Assembly (NCBI GenBank): GCA_021397835.1
Contig: JAJFZO010000566.1
Span: forward strand, 8,490,001 to 8,554,000
Reading direction: 5' to 3'
Length of the DNA: 64,000 bases
DNA from: Moringa oleifera
Taxonomy: Eukaryota > Streptophyta > Magnoliopsida > Brassicales > Moringaceae
Below the pieces are notes generated by a model. That model worked only from the letters and a program-made list of their open reading frames with translations. It had not been told where the DNA came from and did no database searches. Within the stretch, counting starts at the first letter, position 1. Every line of letters starts with the position of its first letter. Both the position numbers and the translations under genes were made by a program. Shown here piece by piece: positions 23,528 through 37,253 of this stretch.

Positions 23528-25478
23528 CTACAAGACTAGACTAGTAGTTAAGTGTTCTTTATTGTTCAGATCGACCAGATTGAGCTTCCCAAGCTCTGTG
23601 TTGTTAGGGAACTCTATAAGGGGCTGACCACTTTGATTTACTATATTTGAGATATTGGAGTACTTTAGGATTGTATTCCACACCGAGGATTTGTGCTTGT
23701 GGGCTAAGGTGAATATTATAGACAAGCAGATCTAGTGGTCAATAATCGTTTAAACTTGGTAAAGGTTATCGTGGCACCTGTAGTAGGATATAAGACTTAT
23801 CATAATTCCCATGGACTAATTTATGATGTCTCTATCGCTAACATTCATCAAGCAGGCCACATGGATTGACCAAAATCTTCTTTGGCTAATGAGACCTCAA
23901 TCCTAAAGCCTTTAAAGTATTTTTTGGATAGGCACCTTTATGTGCATGGGGAATTCGCTGCTGATAAATCCTTACCAATGTCATCCTTCTTCCCTTGCTA
24001 CCTTTTGACCTATAGGAGTATATAGTCATAACTTTTAAACACTCACGCTCGATTGTGAGACTGCCTGTTGAACATCTGACATCATATTGCTCCGAATTAA
24101 GCTATGCAATAACGAAATCCCTTGATTCTTGCATAGGATATGCTTGATGATCTCCCATAATATGCTCTCTTAGGGACTTCTTACTCAATCTTTTTCACTA
24201 GTTAAACATTTTCCAATAAACTCCCTATTTTGCTCATCCATTTCTTTAGCTATTTGATCAAGATACTATCATCTAAGTTCCTAAACTTTTCATGGATGGC
24301 AAAATGTAGATGGCAAGTTGTTATATAGATACGGTGCTTGACACAGATAATTCTCTAGCCCTCACAAAATTTGCATAAGAGTCATCCTCAGAGAGTCTTC
24401 CTGAATGATTGTACTAATGAATTCTATTGTACCTTATGCAGCTACTGTTATTGATCCTACAAAGCCTACCCAAAGGTTCAGGTTAGATTATAAAAAACGG
24501 GCAATACATTTTTGTATTTCTATGAGAAGCTTTACGACACCCTTGATTCTCAATAGCAAGTCCTCAGCATATTATGCCTAACAAATACTTATTAAGTAAT
24601 GGGTTTTTAAGAGGGCTAACTTATGGGCCAGGCATCTCTTTGATCTAATAACTAGTATCGCCTTTTTGCCCAGCCCTTTGAGTAGCCCTTTCTTTTGCAA
24701 TACTTAATAAGGTCTTTCATGGCCTAATTATTATTACAATATTCTCTACAATATAATTCGCCTTTAAGGTTAATTAGATGACTTTTATGAGGAAAAGCAA
24801 CGTAAAAAAGGCTTAAGCACTTGTTAAGGAAGACAACAAGGGTCGATGAAAGGGTAAAACGGAAGGCATTTTCTAATTGCCCTTGAGGTGAAAGGTGCTT
24901 AAAGAAGGGGGTGTGCCACGATGAAACAAAGGAATGAAAGGTCACTTTGCATTGGATGCTCTTTACCCTCCCAAGAATGATGGCTCTATTATCTTGGGGA
25001 GTGTTAAAGCTTGCTTTTTCTTAGAGTTTTCTTAGTCATCAATAGGACTTGTCCTTAGTAAAACTGATCTGATTCTCTAAACAATCGAAATTTCATACTT
25101 TTATTGAATTCTCCTTATTTCCTAATCGAGCTTATATAGGTAGATATTGTCTGGTAGGGCCGATAATAGTACATTGTGTAAGATAGAGTAAGGAGATTTC
25201 TTATTGCTTATAAGTTGTTCGGTAGAAAAGAATTTCTAATTGGAGTAAAAGAAGTTAGGATCTTCGATCTTTTCCTTAAAGATTGGGATGAGTTGAGGTC
25301 AGTCGATGGTATGAAAAAACTTTCTGATATTGAATTCTAAAAACCAATGAGAGATTTTCCACTATTTTTTGATCTATTTTAAGACTGAGTGGCAACCTTG
25401 ATGTGAGAGAAAATGTGATGCGTTTAGAAACTCAGGATCATAAATGGATTGGAGTACCATTCTGATTGCCTCTTCCAT
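23528..25478 (-). pseudogene. matR: matR pseudogene
   Basis: matR is the maturase-reverse transcriptase encoded in nad1 intron 4 of plant mitochondria, needed for group II intron splicing. The whole gene is traceable over 1951 bp, close to the usual ~2 kb. The start at 25478 reads MEEAIRMVLQSIYDPEFL, followed by IPIFKEKIEDPNFFY and SALPDNIYLYKLD (RT region). The middle reads FHSFVSSWHTPFF and a CREYCNNN end (24945-24724). The C-terminal domain reads FTLAHKHKSSVWNTILKYS and FPNNTELGKL, ending near NNKEHLTTSLVL at 23528. Multiple stops and frameshifts break it, many at former Gln, Trp or Arg codons (for example the stop just before KYEISIV). It cannot encode a maturase. Its linkage with nad1 exon 5 confirms a block transfer of mitochondrial DNA. 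Confidence 0.97.
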
Positions 25479-27360
25479 GATCTTTTCTATAGGTAGAACT
25501 ACTGTGAACGATCTAAAGTTTGACCTTTATTTCTTTTTTCATACTTTAAAGAGGGACAAACCTCATTGTTTGCTCCATTTATTAATAATCAAGGACCCCT
25601 TATCATCCTTTCAATGACTCATAGAGCTTTCTTCTGCTTAAAAATTTTTGGTTCTTAAGAATTTTCGACACCTCTCCTAGGATTGAAATGATTGTCCCTG
25701 TCCAGTGGGTTTATAACAATCCTTGAATGATGTCAAGTACTATTCACTTCCTCGCCATTCTTATCCATCACTTGCAATCCACACAAATGTGTTTGCACCC
25801 CCCACCAAAGTGGACGAGAAAGAAAGGATTTCTTAACATAACCCTCTTGCTTCCAAACTCAGGCTATGAGGCTTTACCATATAAGCATTTGGTACATGCA
25901 TCAATTTGTGGAAAAGTGAAAGGTCACAATTACTGAAGATTTCCCCTTTAATCTTAGATTGGTCATTTAAGGGTTCACTACGATTCATTGTTGTGCTTGC
26001 ACACTAGGCTACCCTTATCCAAAAGCTCAGTAGGACCATCTATCACTGATTTTCACCCAAAGGGGTTTATTACACAAGCCAAGACACAGACTCCCAAAGA
26101 GGAAAGCCAAATGAATGTTAGATGCAAAGCTCTACACCTCATTAAGATCATATTGGCATACTCTCCTTAAAAAAAAAAAAAAAAAGAGCAGACCCTCATT
26201 GAAGATGAGAGTAAGGTACAACAAGGCCATTTCTGTCCATCGCCCTTCTCATGAAAGTGTACATGGACGTTAGTGATCATACATCTCCTAGCTAGTTAGT
26301 AGTTAGGCTTTTTTTGCAAGGAATGGATGAAAGTGTGGATAAATTGAATTACATAGAGGAATTCAGTTTTTCTTTTTAGTAATAACATGATAAAAGCATC
26401 CCTTTCACAAAAACATATGGATCCTCTGCCTATCATGCCACTTCAGCACCTTATGGTCCTTGAGAAGATCATGACGAGCCATTTTCGTTAATGGTTTTAT
26501 AGATTTTGAAAATTTCATAATGGATCAAGATGAGAATAAGTCTTAGAATTTAAGAAAATACTCATCCTAGAGCTTTCACTCTCCTCTAGAAAGGGCTTTT
26601 TATAGATAAAAAGGAGAGTCGAGGTTAGGCCCCTATTCGATCTATTTCTCAAACTCAAAAGAAGATCTCACATATGATGACCCTGAACAATAAGGAACAG
26701 CTCTTGATGTGAAATCAATAGCAAAAAAAGAAGAGGAATTAGATGCCCTAGAGTAAAAGCCCTAGATAAGCCTTACAAAAACATGCCCACAATGGATTGG
26801 ACATAAATAATGGAAACAAGAAAAGGGCCTTGATAATTATCCTATGTTAATTTTTGCCTTGCCTCGATGATACACTCTTAGCGCACAAAGCAACATACCG
26901 AAAAAACAGAAAAAATCTCTCTATTATTTAATTAAGAGAATTATTAGTTTGACTTATGGACTACGTGGAAAATACAAGAGTTAGGCAAGCTGTAATATGT
27001 TCTCCCTTTGCCTTTGAACAATAAAGAACCATTTATCTTCTCTTAGATAGTAGTCAATCGATTAGCATTTATTGTAAATCAATAGGCCCACGAATTTCTT
27101 CTTTTATATAATAAATTGCCATATTGTAACACCACCTCGACGTCGATTCTCCTTATTTTTTTTTCGAGCATCCCATACTATGACTTCAACTTTGAGTATG
27201 ATGAATGAGAGGAAAGATCTTTATAGAGCCCTAATCGATCTAATGAAAAAGTTAATATATATATATATATAGGTAAGAGGGAGAACTACAAGTTTTTTTA
27301 AAAAAGATGAGCGGTTAACACGAAACGAGTCTCACAGTAAATGTCTTAATTAGGTGTAAG
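25479..27360. other. nad1 intron 4 upstream part and spacer
   Basis: The part next to matR should be the 5' half of nad1 intron 4. nad1 exon 4 (a very short exon) was looked for and not found. Includes poly-A at 26169-26185 and an (AT)n run at 27255-27271. No other gene recognised. Short open frames at 25727-25936 and 25988-26170 are unassigned. Confidence 0.5.
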
Positions 27361-27533
27361 TTCAAAATGAAGCTAAAAGATAGTGGAAAGATGAGGATCT
27401 TTGCCATTGCAAATAGATCTTAGTTCGGCCTTTACATGATTGGGTGATGGATGTGCTTTGCCATCTTCCAGTTAATGGGATATATAACCAAACTACACCC
27501 ATTGCCATTCTATCAACAAGAAAGTCAATATCA
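27361..27533 (+). pseudogene. Mitovirus-type RNA-dependent RNA polymerase fossil
   Basis: Two adjacent frames, offset by one base at about 27419, resemble the start of the conserved core of mitovirus RdRps. The first has a GKMRIFAIAN stretch (27388-27417). The second has RPLHDWVMDVL followed by an NGIYNQTTPI stretch (27426-27500). The combination of a Gly-Lys-x-Arg-x-Phe-Ala-Ile motif, then Arg-Pro-x-His-Asp-Trp, then a Gly-x-x-x-Gln segment is typical of this family. The later polymerase motifs, including the GDD motif, were not found, so only about 170 bp survive. Mitoviruses replicate in mitochondria, and RdRp fragments are known as endogenous elements in plant mitochondrial genomes. This copy is frameshifted and inactive. 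Confidence 0.75.
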
Positions 27534-30500
27534 ATAGTGGAGGGAGAATAGTAGTTCCTTGGTCATCAATTAGTAGTTGAATAATCCCAGTAGTGGTCCT
27601 TTTACCTAGTAGAGTTAATCTTTAATTGGAAAGGATAGGGAGAACAAAGATTTCACATTATAGTTTAAACATGTTGCTTTATGCATAAGCATAGTAGAAT
27701 TTGAATTTGTTGGCTTAAATGAATGGCTCTTGGCTTACTTTCTTATGAAGGGCTTTCATTAACTAAAAAGTGCCAATTTTTGACCCATATGATCTTAGGC
27801 TCAAAAAAATAAGGTAACTAACAATTTCACACTTAAAGACTAAGTTCATCAGTGACATTTTCCATGGTGTCTTAAGAAAGCAGCTTTTAACATACATTTG
27901 TACCCACAAAAAGTTTTGGCAGGCATTACTATGATCTTGAAGCCCTTGCTAAAAAGTATGGCTTACTACTAAGGAAGGTTCAGACATCCTTCGACTTTGC
28001 CTTGTGATCCACTAATTCATCTCTTGATCTGGTATTCCTCAAAGAAGGTGGATAAGGTCAAAAAAAAAAAAAAAGTGGTGAAGATAGAAGAAAAGATGCT
28101 CAATTTAAAGTTCTCACCCTTGGAAATAGGTATTGAACAAAGGACATAATGGGTCAGGTAAAACCTCGTTTAAAAGGAAAGATCTATCAAAGAAAAAAGT
28201 TGAGAGCTAAAGGTTTTTTTTTTTTTCCAATGTTATGCTTTAAAAGTTAGACTTGGAACAAAAATAACCCTTATTTATATTTTATTAATGGGATAGGAAT
28301 TCATAATGGGACATTTTTTTCATAGATCCTTCGAGCAAGAAAGGTACAATGCCTTACCAGGGCCTTTGACCACCTTTGACACATTTTGAAGCCATTTTAG
28401 GGCAATTTATTAACCGTAGTAATACATTGTTCAGTGGTGAGGCAAAGCACTAGTGAGAAGCTTCTGTTAGGATTCTTTTCCCATGTGGTTTTCTTACCCA
28501 TGGATAATAAGACCATCTTTCCACACCCCCTGAGAAGTTATTCTAGTTGGTTTTTTAGTAATGCATTGATGCCTGACCATTGCAATCTACTTTCATAGGT
28601 ACACTTTAACGCATCTTTGAGCAAGCATATCTTAATGTTTTTACTATTCTGGCTTACCAACCGATCATTCTTATGGTATCTCGAATCGCTTTCAAAGTGG
28701 ATTTAGTCTTTATTTTCCCTTTTCATTGAGTGTAAAGTTCTTCATAATCACCTCTGTAAGATTGATTTAGCTCAAAAGCACCCTTTCTTTCATAACCGAG
28801 GAGTTTGTTGATGCAAGAAGTCTTTTTATTCCATGACTAAACACTTTTCAAGAGAGTCTTTCTTTCATCGACTTGCTCTTTTGACCTATTTTGAGAAGGA
28901 AAATTCTCACAAGATTATTAATAAATGTAGATCACATATAAGTGTGGATGCTTCCTAAGGCGAATGTATTTACTTCTTTAAAAGTGGGTGCTTATGAGAC
29001 ATTTGCTTTGTGATCACCAAGATTAAGATCTTTTTCTATGTCTATTGATATCTCTTTGGAATGAGAACTTTTTTTCAAATAGAGCCAGCAAATTAGTTTG
29101 AAAAAGATCTTTTGTTAGTCGGTAAGCCTAAACATTTCCTGAACTTAAAAACATTTCCTATGAGCAGTTTAATAATTCTAACCTAGGGCTCGATTCTAAC
29201 CATTCTTGCTAAGGACAACCTTGCTCCTAGCAAAAGATTAAACATCAAGTATCAAGCAAGTTCATGATCCAATGAATTCCCTCAAATCAAATGACACAAG
29301 GCAAACTAGAATCAAAAGATTGATCTAGGCAGTGACAGGTGCTAATTGAAAGAAACCGTGTGTACGCTAAAACGACGTATAGGCAAGCCTTTATTGATTT
29401 TTTACATGGATTGCTTTTCATTATTTTTCGTTCCATAGGCATACATTACAGTTTAATCTGCTTTATGACTTTAAGGGACCAAAAAGAAGTCTTTTGATCC
29501 TTCTTGAGCCTACTCCCATCTTTCAAATTCAGCTTCTAATTTAGTTGATGTAGACATTGAAGGATCAACTCACACTAGATAGGAAAGGCTTTCAATTAAT
29601 GTGCTCAGATTTGTTTCAAACTTAGTTTAGGAATCCATTTTTAGTCTGGTTGATGTTCCAACATCTTGGATCTATATGGCTCTGAACTTAGGTTTGCCTA
29701 CCTTTCTAGTTATAAAAAGAAGAATGGGACTTCAAAGCCTTAATTCAAGCTAGAAATAACGCTAAAAACTTGCCATATTGATAATAATACGTGGTGACAA
29801 TGAAAAGGCACTTTTTCAAGCCTAAGGGGCAGTGAGCGAGGTAGAATAAAGTGAAAAAGAATCGTATTTGAATTAGGGCAGGCTAAGGAGGCCTTAAGTA
29901 TTCTTTCTTTTCATAAGTGGTGGGCAAGGAAGAAAACTATTCCTTATATCTTTAAGAATTAAAGACAAATAGCCATTTAAAGACCTTTCAAAGACCACTT
30001 TATAAAGGGCATGTATCACACCTAATAGAACCATACTTTACTATATCTATAGGAGAGAGAAAGAGGAAGGACAATAAAAAAGGCCTTGTTATATATTTGA
30101 AAATTGAATCATCATGCACTTTAGGTCCTTCTAAAAGCCATGATGTAAGGTTACATGAGTAGTGAAAGATTGAGCTCACTTATGCTCTCAAACTTCACAA
30201 TAACCCAAGCTGGGAAGCTTTAAAGCCATATCATATCGATTGGTAAACTCAAATCAAAACACCAAACCGAGGAGGCTTCCAAAGTCGAGGCTCGATCCTA
30301 TATAATTAACCTGTTTCATACCAATTAGTATCTAACTTACATAATGCACTAACAGGTATTCGCATTACTGCCTTAGCTTCGTGTTAAGGGCACAAGGGAA
30401 AGAACAATTACTTTATTAACGTAATATTCATTCATAGTGTTGTCATTCCATTATCAAGCTTAAACCAATGTGTTTGAGGAAATAAGTCCTCCCTATGAAA

Positions 30501-33500
30501 CTAGGGATCTACCTTCTAACAACATTCTCGTGAAAAGAAAACAAATGTCTCTTGAAATGGGAAGAAAAACCAATGGATTGTAGTAGTTTCATAAGGCAAT
30601 CACCCTTATTTGAAGGGGTGTACCTAAGAAAGGAAGTAGCTTATATTTTTTCTTTTTAAACTACAACTAGCGAAAAAAGACTTCGCCTCTTTTGAGAAAA
30701 AGAGTAAGAAAAGGGATCGAAAAGATATGTTACCAAGCAAAGGAAAGCAAGCGCTACTAGTGTTATAAGGAAAACCCCAGGATACCATGGGAAATTAAAA
30801 ACTGTTAAATAAGAATGTTCATTGAATTGCTTTTAGTAAATCTAATTGGTAAAGCTACCAAAATAATCTTTCTAACTGCGAAAAGGCAATTTTATTGATT
30901 CCTAATTTTGAAACTGAGTGTGCGAAATCACAAGCTGATGAGTTACATATGAAGTTAAAAAAACCAATTTAAGAAATTAAAGTTATGGCAGTCATGCTAA
31001 ACCTGAAACTGGAGCCAAAAATGTAAGGAAAGGTCCTAACTGCCAACCACACTTTGCTGTATTGCAAAATCAAGAAATGAAGTGAGGGAAGGGCTTTCAC
31101 ATATAGAGTGGCGATTGGCCGCTAGTCTTTTGGTTTTTCCCTAACTGTATATGGATAGGTTCAGAGAGCCAACTACCCATTTAACAGCCACTCAAAACAT
31201 CTAATGACACGGTGAGGGCAAACTGAGTGCAATGAAATGTGGTTATTTTCATACATTTCTTCTAGAGTTGCTACTTCCTTTGTTTTGTGGTTTTGAGTTC
31301 CCTCTCCATTTAAAGGTTAGGAGTGATAAGGAGCATTCTACTACTTCAGTAAGGGCTCGCTTGTGCAAGTAAATGCACATGCAGCGAGCTCCTCATATGG
31401 GCTTTAGATTGCATTCAAAGGCCTATCCTAATCATTCATATGAGGCACCCCTTACTAAGATACTGTAGTTTGGTCTCCAATACCATTCTTAGAATTGACC
31501 TACTTATTAGCAATGTATGCTCAGTTATTATTATATACTTATACGATAAGTCAAGTGTGCTAAAAGAGACCTTATAGCTCACAAAGTAAAGTCAATCGGG
31601 CATTCCTATTATTGATAAGCTCTAATTCCTCCTCTTTCCCTGCATATAATTTAAGGAATTCGAGATAAACAGGTGCTATAGCCCTGATTGGTTAGTAATT
31701 ATGCCCTTTAAATTTGGCAAGACTATAAGTCATCATTTTAATGAGAAAGTATAAAAAACCTTCACAATATGTTACTATGCGCTTGGTGGGTTATAGTTGT
31801 CAATGTACTCCCCAAGATTGTAGGCCCTTTCATACACGAATTTTAGGGCATTTAGCTAGCTTATGTCTTCACTCGCACTTTTGTACTCTTTTTCCTAACT
31901 CTTTCAATATCCTTCTTTCATCTTTGCCATCTCCTTAACCAAATTGATTTATACACCATCTATCTTATGCTTGGTTCATAGGAATCGTAAGTTTGATAAT
32001 CAAAGGTTGGAATATCTCTATTGTTCTCAACAAGCCATTTCACGCTCAAAGCAAATGCCAAATCTTGAAGCTAGAATGTGTGAGAACTAGAGCTTCAAAA
32101 GAAGCCATAGTGAGGGTTGGTAATATGGTTAGAGGTCCATTTTGTTATAACATTCTACATCTTCTAACATAAATAAAAGACGTTAAATTATCTTAACATC
32201 TTTTCTTCAGTTATTCACACGAATATATCACCTTATTTTGATTAATTTCCTGCATACGTTCCTTTTCCTACTAAGGAAGCTCTTGAGCATGCTGTTGATT
32301 AGCTACAACTTTCTTTTAGTTATGTCAGCAACACCTTCGCGAACTAAATTTGGTTCCATCCAATACCTCTTCTCGAACAAATTTCAATATTAATAGTTAT
32401 CCTTTTAGTTGTGATGATTTATTTTATTCAAAGTGAAGTGAGCAGAGTTATTGTCCTCTTCCTTCTCCTAGAACTTATTAAGATTGCATGCAGGTCATCA
32501 AGATTTGGAACATAATATTGAAATGACTTGATCTGTGAATGCAACCCTTGGCTTACCTAATATTGCCAGGGAATGGACCGATTCCTTCATTCAATGCATA
32601 TCGATTGAGAATCCCTTTAGGATATTAGGTCACGAACCTTCTTTCAGGTTCAAAAGGGAACTCTTGGTTAGGTACGTTAGTGACATGGATTGATGTTTAT
32701 CAATAACAAGAAGCTTGGGATTCATGCCATGTATGTGGCACATAATTAGTTTTATCGATGTGATTCAACAGATCATAGGGAAGTTTGGTGTTTGGAATCA
32801 AACAACAAATCATGATATGAGAGAGGCGCTTTAACGTGCCATTTTGGTAACACTCATGGGATCTAGTCAACAAAGGTGTCACCTAGAGAGGTCCAGTTCT
32901 AGCCCTCCCCTCTTTGTGAGTTCAGGGAAGTTCCTTTTATAAATAGGAGCATGACATCTAACTATTTATGAAAAAAAAAAACCCTTAGATAATATGTGTC
33001 ACTTGTGAGATAGATATAAAATTGAGTAGATGTACTGAAAATGAGAAGTCATATAAACTACTTAGTCATTGATTAAATTGACACTTTTTTTTCATCTAAA
33101 GAATTTGATTCAATTTATCCTTCAAGCTTCTAGTTAGTCATTCCCTTAAAATTGTAATTCAGTTGGTCAAAGCACTGCATATGAGAATATATCAAAAATA
33201 AGATGAATCTACTATCCTTTCGATGGACTAAGTCAGCAAGCAAGAACAAGTATAAAGAAGGATTTCGTTACTTGAACATTATTTCTTGTTTTGTTTATAG
33301 TGGAAAAAAAAGAAAAAATCTATTAAATAAAGATGGGAAAAGATTTCACATTATTTTGAGAGGCGAGACATGCCTCTACTTTCGAATATTTTCAAAAGTG
33401 AAAGGTCCCTAAAGATTGCCTTAATCATACAAAGAAGCTTTTTTTAGTCAAAGAAAAAAGTTGAAGGGTTTTGAGAAATAAAAGGCTAGGCTCTTAATGG

Positions 33501-36500
33501 TGAAAAGTCTTTGAATAAGATCTCGACGATTTTATGTCAAAATCATTCGCAGTGTGATTTGAGTTATTAATGCTTTCGTCCTATCATGTAAAGCTAGTTC
33601 TATTTTAGGGTGTTAAGTTCATGATAGCGAGAGGAAGTGGAACTCAATCATATTTAAATATTTTATCTTATATCTCATCATAGTTCTTCTATCATATTCT
33701 TAAGAGGTTAAAGCTTATGGCCTAACTTACAATCATGTTCCAAAAGATATATACTTAATACACATAAGTCAAACTACCTTTTCGATCAATCTAATTATGT
33801 GGCTATGGCCTAATCTAATCATACAGAAACTAATAATGGCTTTCTAGCTGAGAACAAAACCTAAAAAAGCTCTCTAATTACGTATACAAAATGTCTTCTT
33901 CTTGCTCTTATAGTTAATTGAAGAAAGATAAACAAAACTGTTATTTACATACGGCACAATCGAAGCTCTTTGATTAGGCCTTTTTCATTGATCCAATCTA
34001 GGGAAACACTAAGCTTTTCTCTACCCCTCATCTATCAAACAAAGTGAATATAGGTTTTAATTCCTCCACATCTAAGTGTTTATGATGCTTTCGCCAAAGA
34101 TCATCAACTTATGCATCTGGCCTTCACCTCACAAATGTTGGCTAATCCAATCCCATTAGGCACTCTTCTCCTCTTGCTCTTCTGTAAGCTAGCTTTCACC
34201 CTTACCTGATATCTAAGCACGCTAGTATTCTTTGATTCAACTAGCAAGGCATCTCTAACCTTTATATGGAAGAACAAGTAGGTAATCTAGTGCCATTGAT
34301 CGAGAGCAGGGAATTACCTACTGACTAGGACCTCACCTTTCTTTGACAACAACTTATTTGGTATATAGGCAACACCAACTAGAACTCCAAATGTTGGATC
34401 CGATCGATAGGAAATGAGGGACCCACTAAAATAAGCTTCACTTCTCCCCAGACCCTATCCTCAATGAGTCAAGACTCTGGTTTCACTGCACTTAAACGGT
34501 AACCTGCTAATGCATCGCTTTCTAGCTACATTTCTAAGATCACTCCCTTATTCTTCTACCCAATTAGGTTGGTTTATCAAGTGCCAAGGCATCTCTTTCT
34601 CCTAGGTCCCATCTCGAACATTCTCGGAAAGGCCAGTTAGCCATCTCCACCATATCAAAGCTCTTTCTTATTCTCCCAGCCTGGTGATCAACAATTCTTT
34701 TATCTCTTAGTTCTGCGCGCGGCTTAATGAATGCAAGCTCGTAAGCTAAAAAGCCCCTGACAGTACAAAATTAGACTGAATCCAACCAAATCACCTCGCG
34801 AGCCAAGCTAGGGCATGGGAAATTGATCCCATCGTGTCTTATCCCTGTTCACGATAAAAGTGGGAGAGGTGAAGCAAAGGTTGAAGAAGTCACTTCTAAA
34901 ATGCGTGAAAGTATGGACATAAGCAAATATGCTATTTTGTTTGACCAATCCCAAACTCTACATATTCATGATTAATGAGAATGTGAAGGGAATAGTCTTG
35001 AATGATGGAAGGAAGGATCCATCCTCACTCAATGAACTACCTGTACTAATCTATCCTAAAAACATCCAATCGATTTAGTGTGTGCTAATGACCTACCACT
35101 GCAGGCAAGCAGAAGGTCTTGTGCATGAAACTGACTAAATGGCGATCCCTAACGTACGACTCAGCTCACGAAGAAAAAAAGAAGAATTGATTTCCTTGTG
35201 CGATTGAAATTGACTTTTTCTTCGTTCTTTAGAGGTCAGTCACGATTCTATAATTATAATGGTATGTTCCTTAGATGTAATTTCCTAATCATCCTACCAT
35301 TCCTGACTTCAGGAAGATCCTTTATTAAACCCCTAGAAAGCCACCTCTTCTATGTTTTGCTTTTTTGTCTAAGTCTCTCTCAGAGTAGAATCAATTATAC
35401 TAATATGCATGAAGTTTAAATGAAATCAGGGCAAACCTTATGGCTGCTATCGCTTATGCCACTATAGAGTTGGGGGTTCATAACAACTTTGACAAATTTC
35501 TACAAGAGCTAGCAGATCATCCATTCTTCCTTGAAGTAAAATAGGTTAACATCGAAAAGTTACGTCAACTACCTAAGATTGTAAAAAAGAAAAAATGAAT
35601 TGAAAGATTAGTGTCGCAGCAGTAGCTTTTAAGATGGTAGCCAAGGCTAGGATTTAGGGAGGATATATATGCGAGTAAGTGTGAGGAGAAAGAGCCTTCC
35701 CATTTTCTGTTTTGAACCTAGGTTTAAAAACCTATTCAGCTATCACTTCCTAGATAGAGCTCTGAAAGGAGACCTACGAATGCTTTGGCTCTAAGTCGTA
35801 CGTACCACCATATAATAGAGTATTTAGTCGCGCAACAACTTTCTCTCATGCTATGGCCTATTTTTGAGGGTATTCATTGCTTTGAGAAATTGGTTATGAG
35901 CAAGGAAGCGTTTGAGTTGGCGTGTAAGGTTAAGGGTGGCGCAGGTTTCGATAGCCTTTCTAATCTCTATCATATGTTTGATAGATTTGAATCTTCTGTT
36001 TCTGGGCATGGATAGATCCCATCGCCCCAACCCATCCCCTTCAAAAAAAAGCTTTGATTGCTTGTCACCTATTTATATAATGAATATTTATTTATATCAT
36101 TAACAATAATAGTTGTACGCAGATGGATAGCAATGGTAGTTAAGAGCATTCCTTTCTTAGGCTAAGATGGTCTTTTTCTTCCTTCCTCTATGCCTATCCT
36201 TCCTACTGCAGTTGATGGAGAAGTATTGAGCAAGGTAAGGAGTTGAGATAGTCCTAGCTACAATCTATGTTCTTAGTGACTTCCTCTGTTCTGCATAGCT
36301 GTGTATTAAGGGAGCACCTATGGTGTTAGTAAGGTATACGATGGGCAGTTATAAGGCAATACCACTAGAGAAGCTGATTAAGGCATATGTCTTTGACGAT
36401 TGATAATGAAGGGATTGGTAATGATGAAATATACAAAAAGGGTCAAAATGCCCTATTCTCCTTAACCCCCTTGGAACCCATACGTTTCTTTTAGGCGCGA

Positions 36501-37253
36501 TAAGGCTCACTCCGTTCTCAAGGCTTGGGTCGCTGTCTTTGACTCCAATGGATGCAAAAAAAATCGATCGAAAAAGCTAATGTTAACGTAAAGCATTCTC
36601 CAAAAAGAAAATAAGGCAAACACAATGGCCAACAACTCAAGCAATCTACCGCTCTTTGTGTTAAAGAAACTTGGGAAGTAGAGGCGCAGTTCAAGTGCAC
36701 TAAGTAGCAAGAATTCCAAATGAAGGATTGGAAGCATAGCTTTATCTTTCTTTTGAGATTGAGCAAACTTACTTATTCATACTCCATACAAGCAGTAGGA
36801 TTGGACTAAAAAGGTATGGAAGGCCAAGTATACTGCTTAGTTTTGTAGCTCAATTTCCAAATTATCCGTATCATTGAAAACTTATGATTTCGGTCAAGTC
36901 AACTACTTTTTTTTCGCAACTGGTCGGGTGGGAAGTAGGACAAAGATCTTAGTCAAAATTAGAGAATTTCTCACTTGGCACTGACACTTTATCTTTTGGA
37001 TAAAATTGAACCTTGGAACTTGGTACGTAGGGGTTAAGCTTTTCTCAGGTTTCTTCTTACAGGCAGAGTTAGTTAAAGCGGCGCAGCTCCCAAGTACCAT
37101 TTTTCTCCAAGCCTATCCCCCACCTCCCATTGTGCTTTTAATTCCATCTCTCAATCGACGGGCGATTTCTTAATGCTTTGGCCTAAGAAGCGCTATGGAC
37201 TAACTTCCTTACAGGCATAGTTAGTTATAGAAGGTACAGACTGTCTAATCTAG
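27534..37253. other. Long unassigned spacer, mitochondrial type
   Basis: Nearly 10 kb in which I recognise no gene, tRNA, rRNA or transposon end. It is AT-rich with homopolymer runs (for example 28063-28076). Open stretches with no known match: 33203-33412 (+), a minus-strand run around 34300-34440, 35198-35419 (+), 35785-36015 (+) and 36507-36766 (-). This part is single-copy within the window. It probably continues the mitochondrial insertion, by its sequence character and its position between matR and copy B. Confidence 0.45.

Noticed and set aside
27534..28500. Continuation of the mitovirus polymerase downstream
   Set aside because: None of the later RdRp motifs, including GDD, could be found in any plus-strand frame I read; the match appears to end near 27533.
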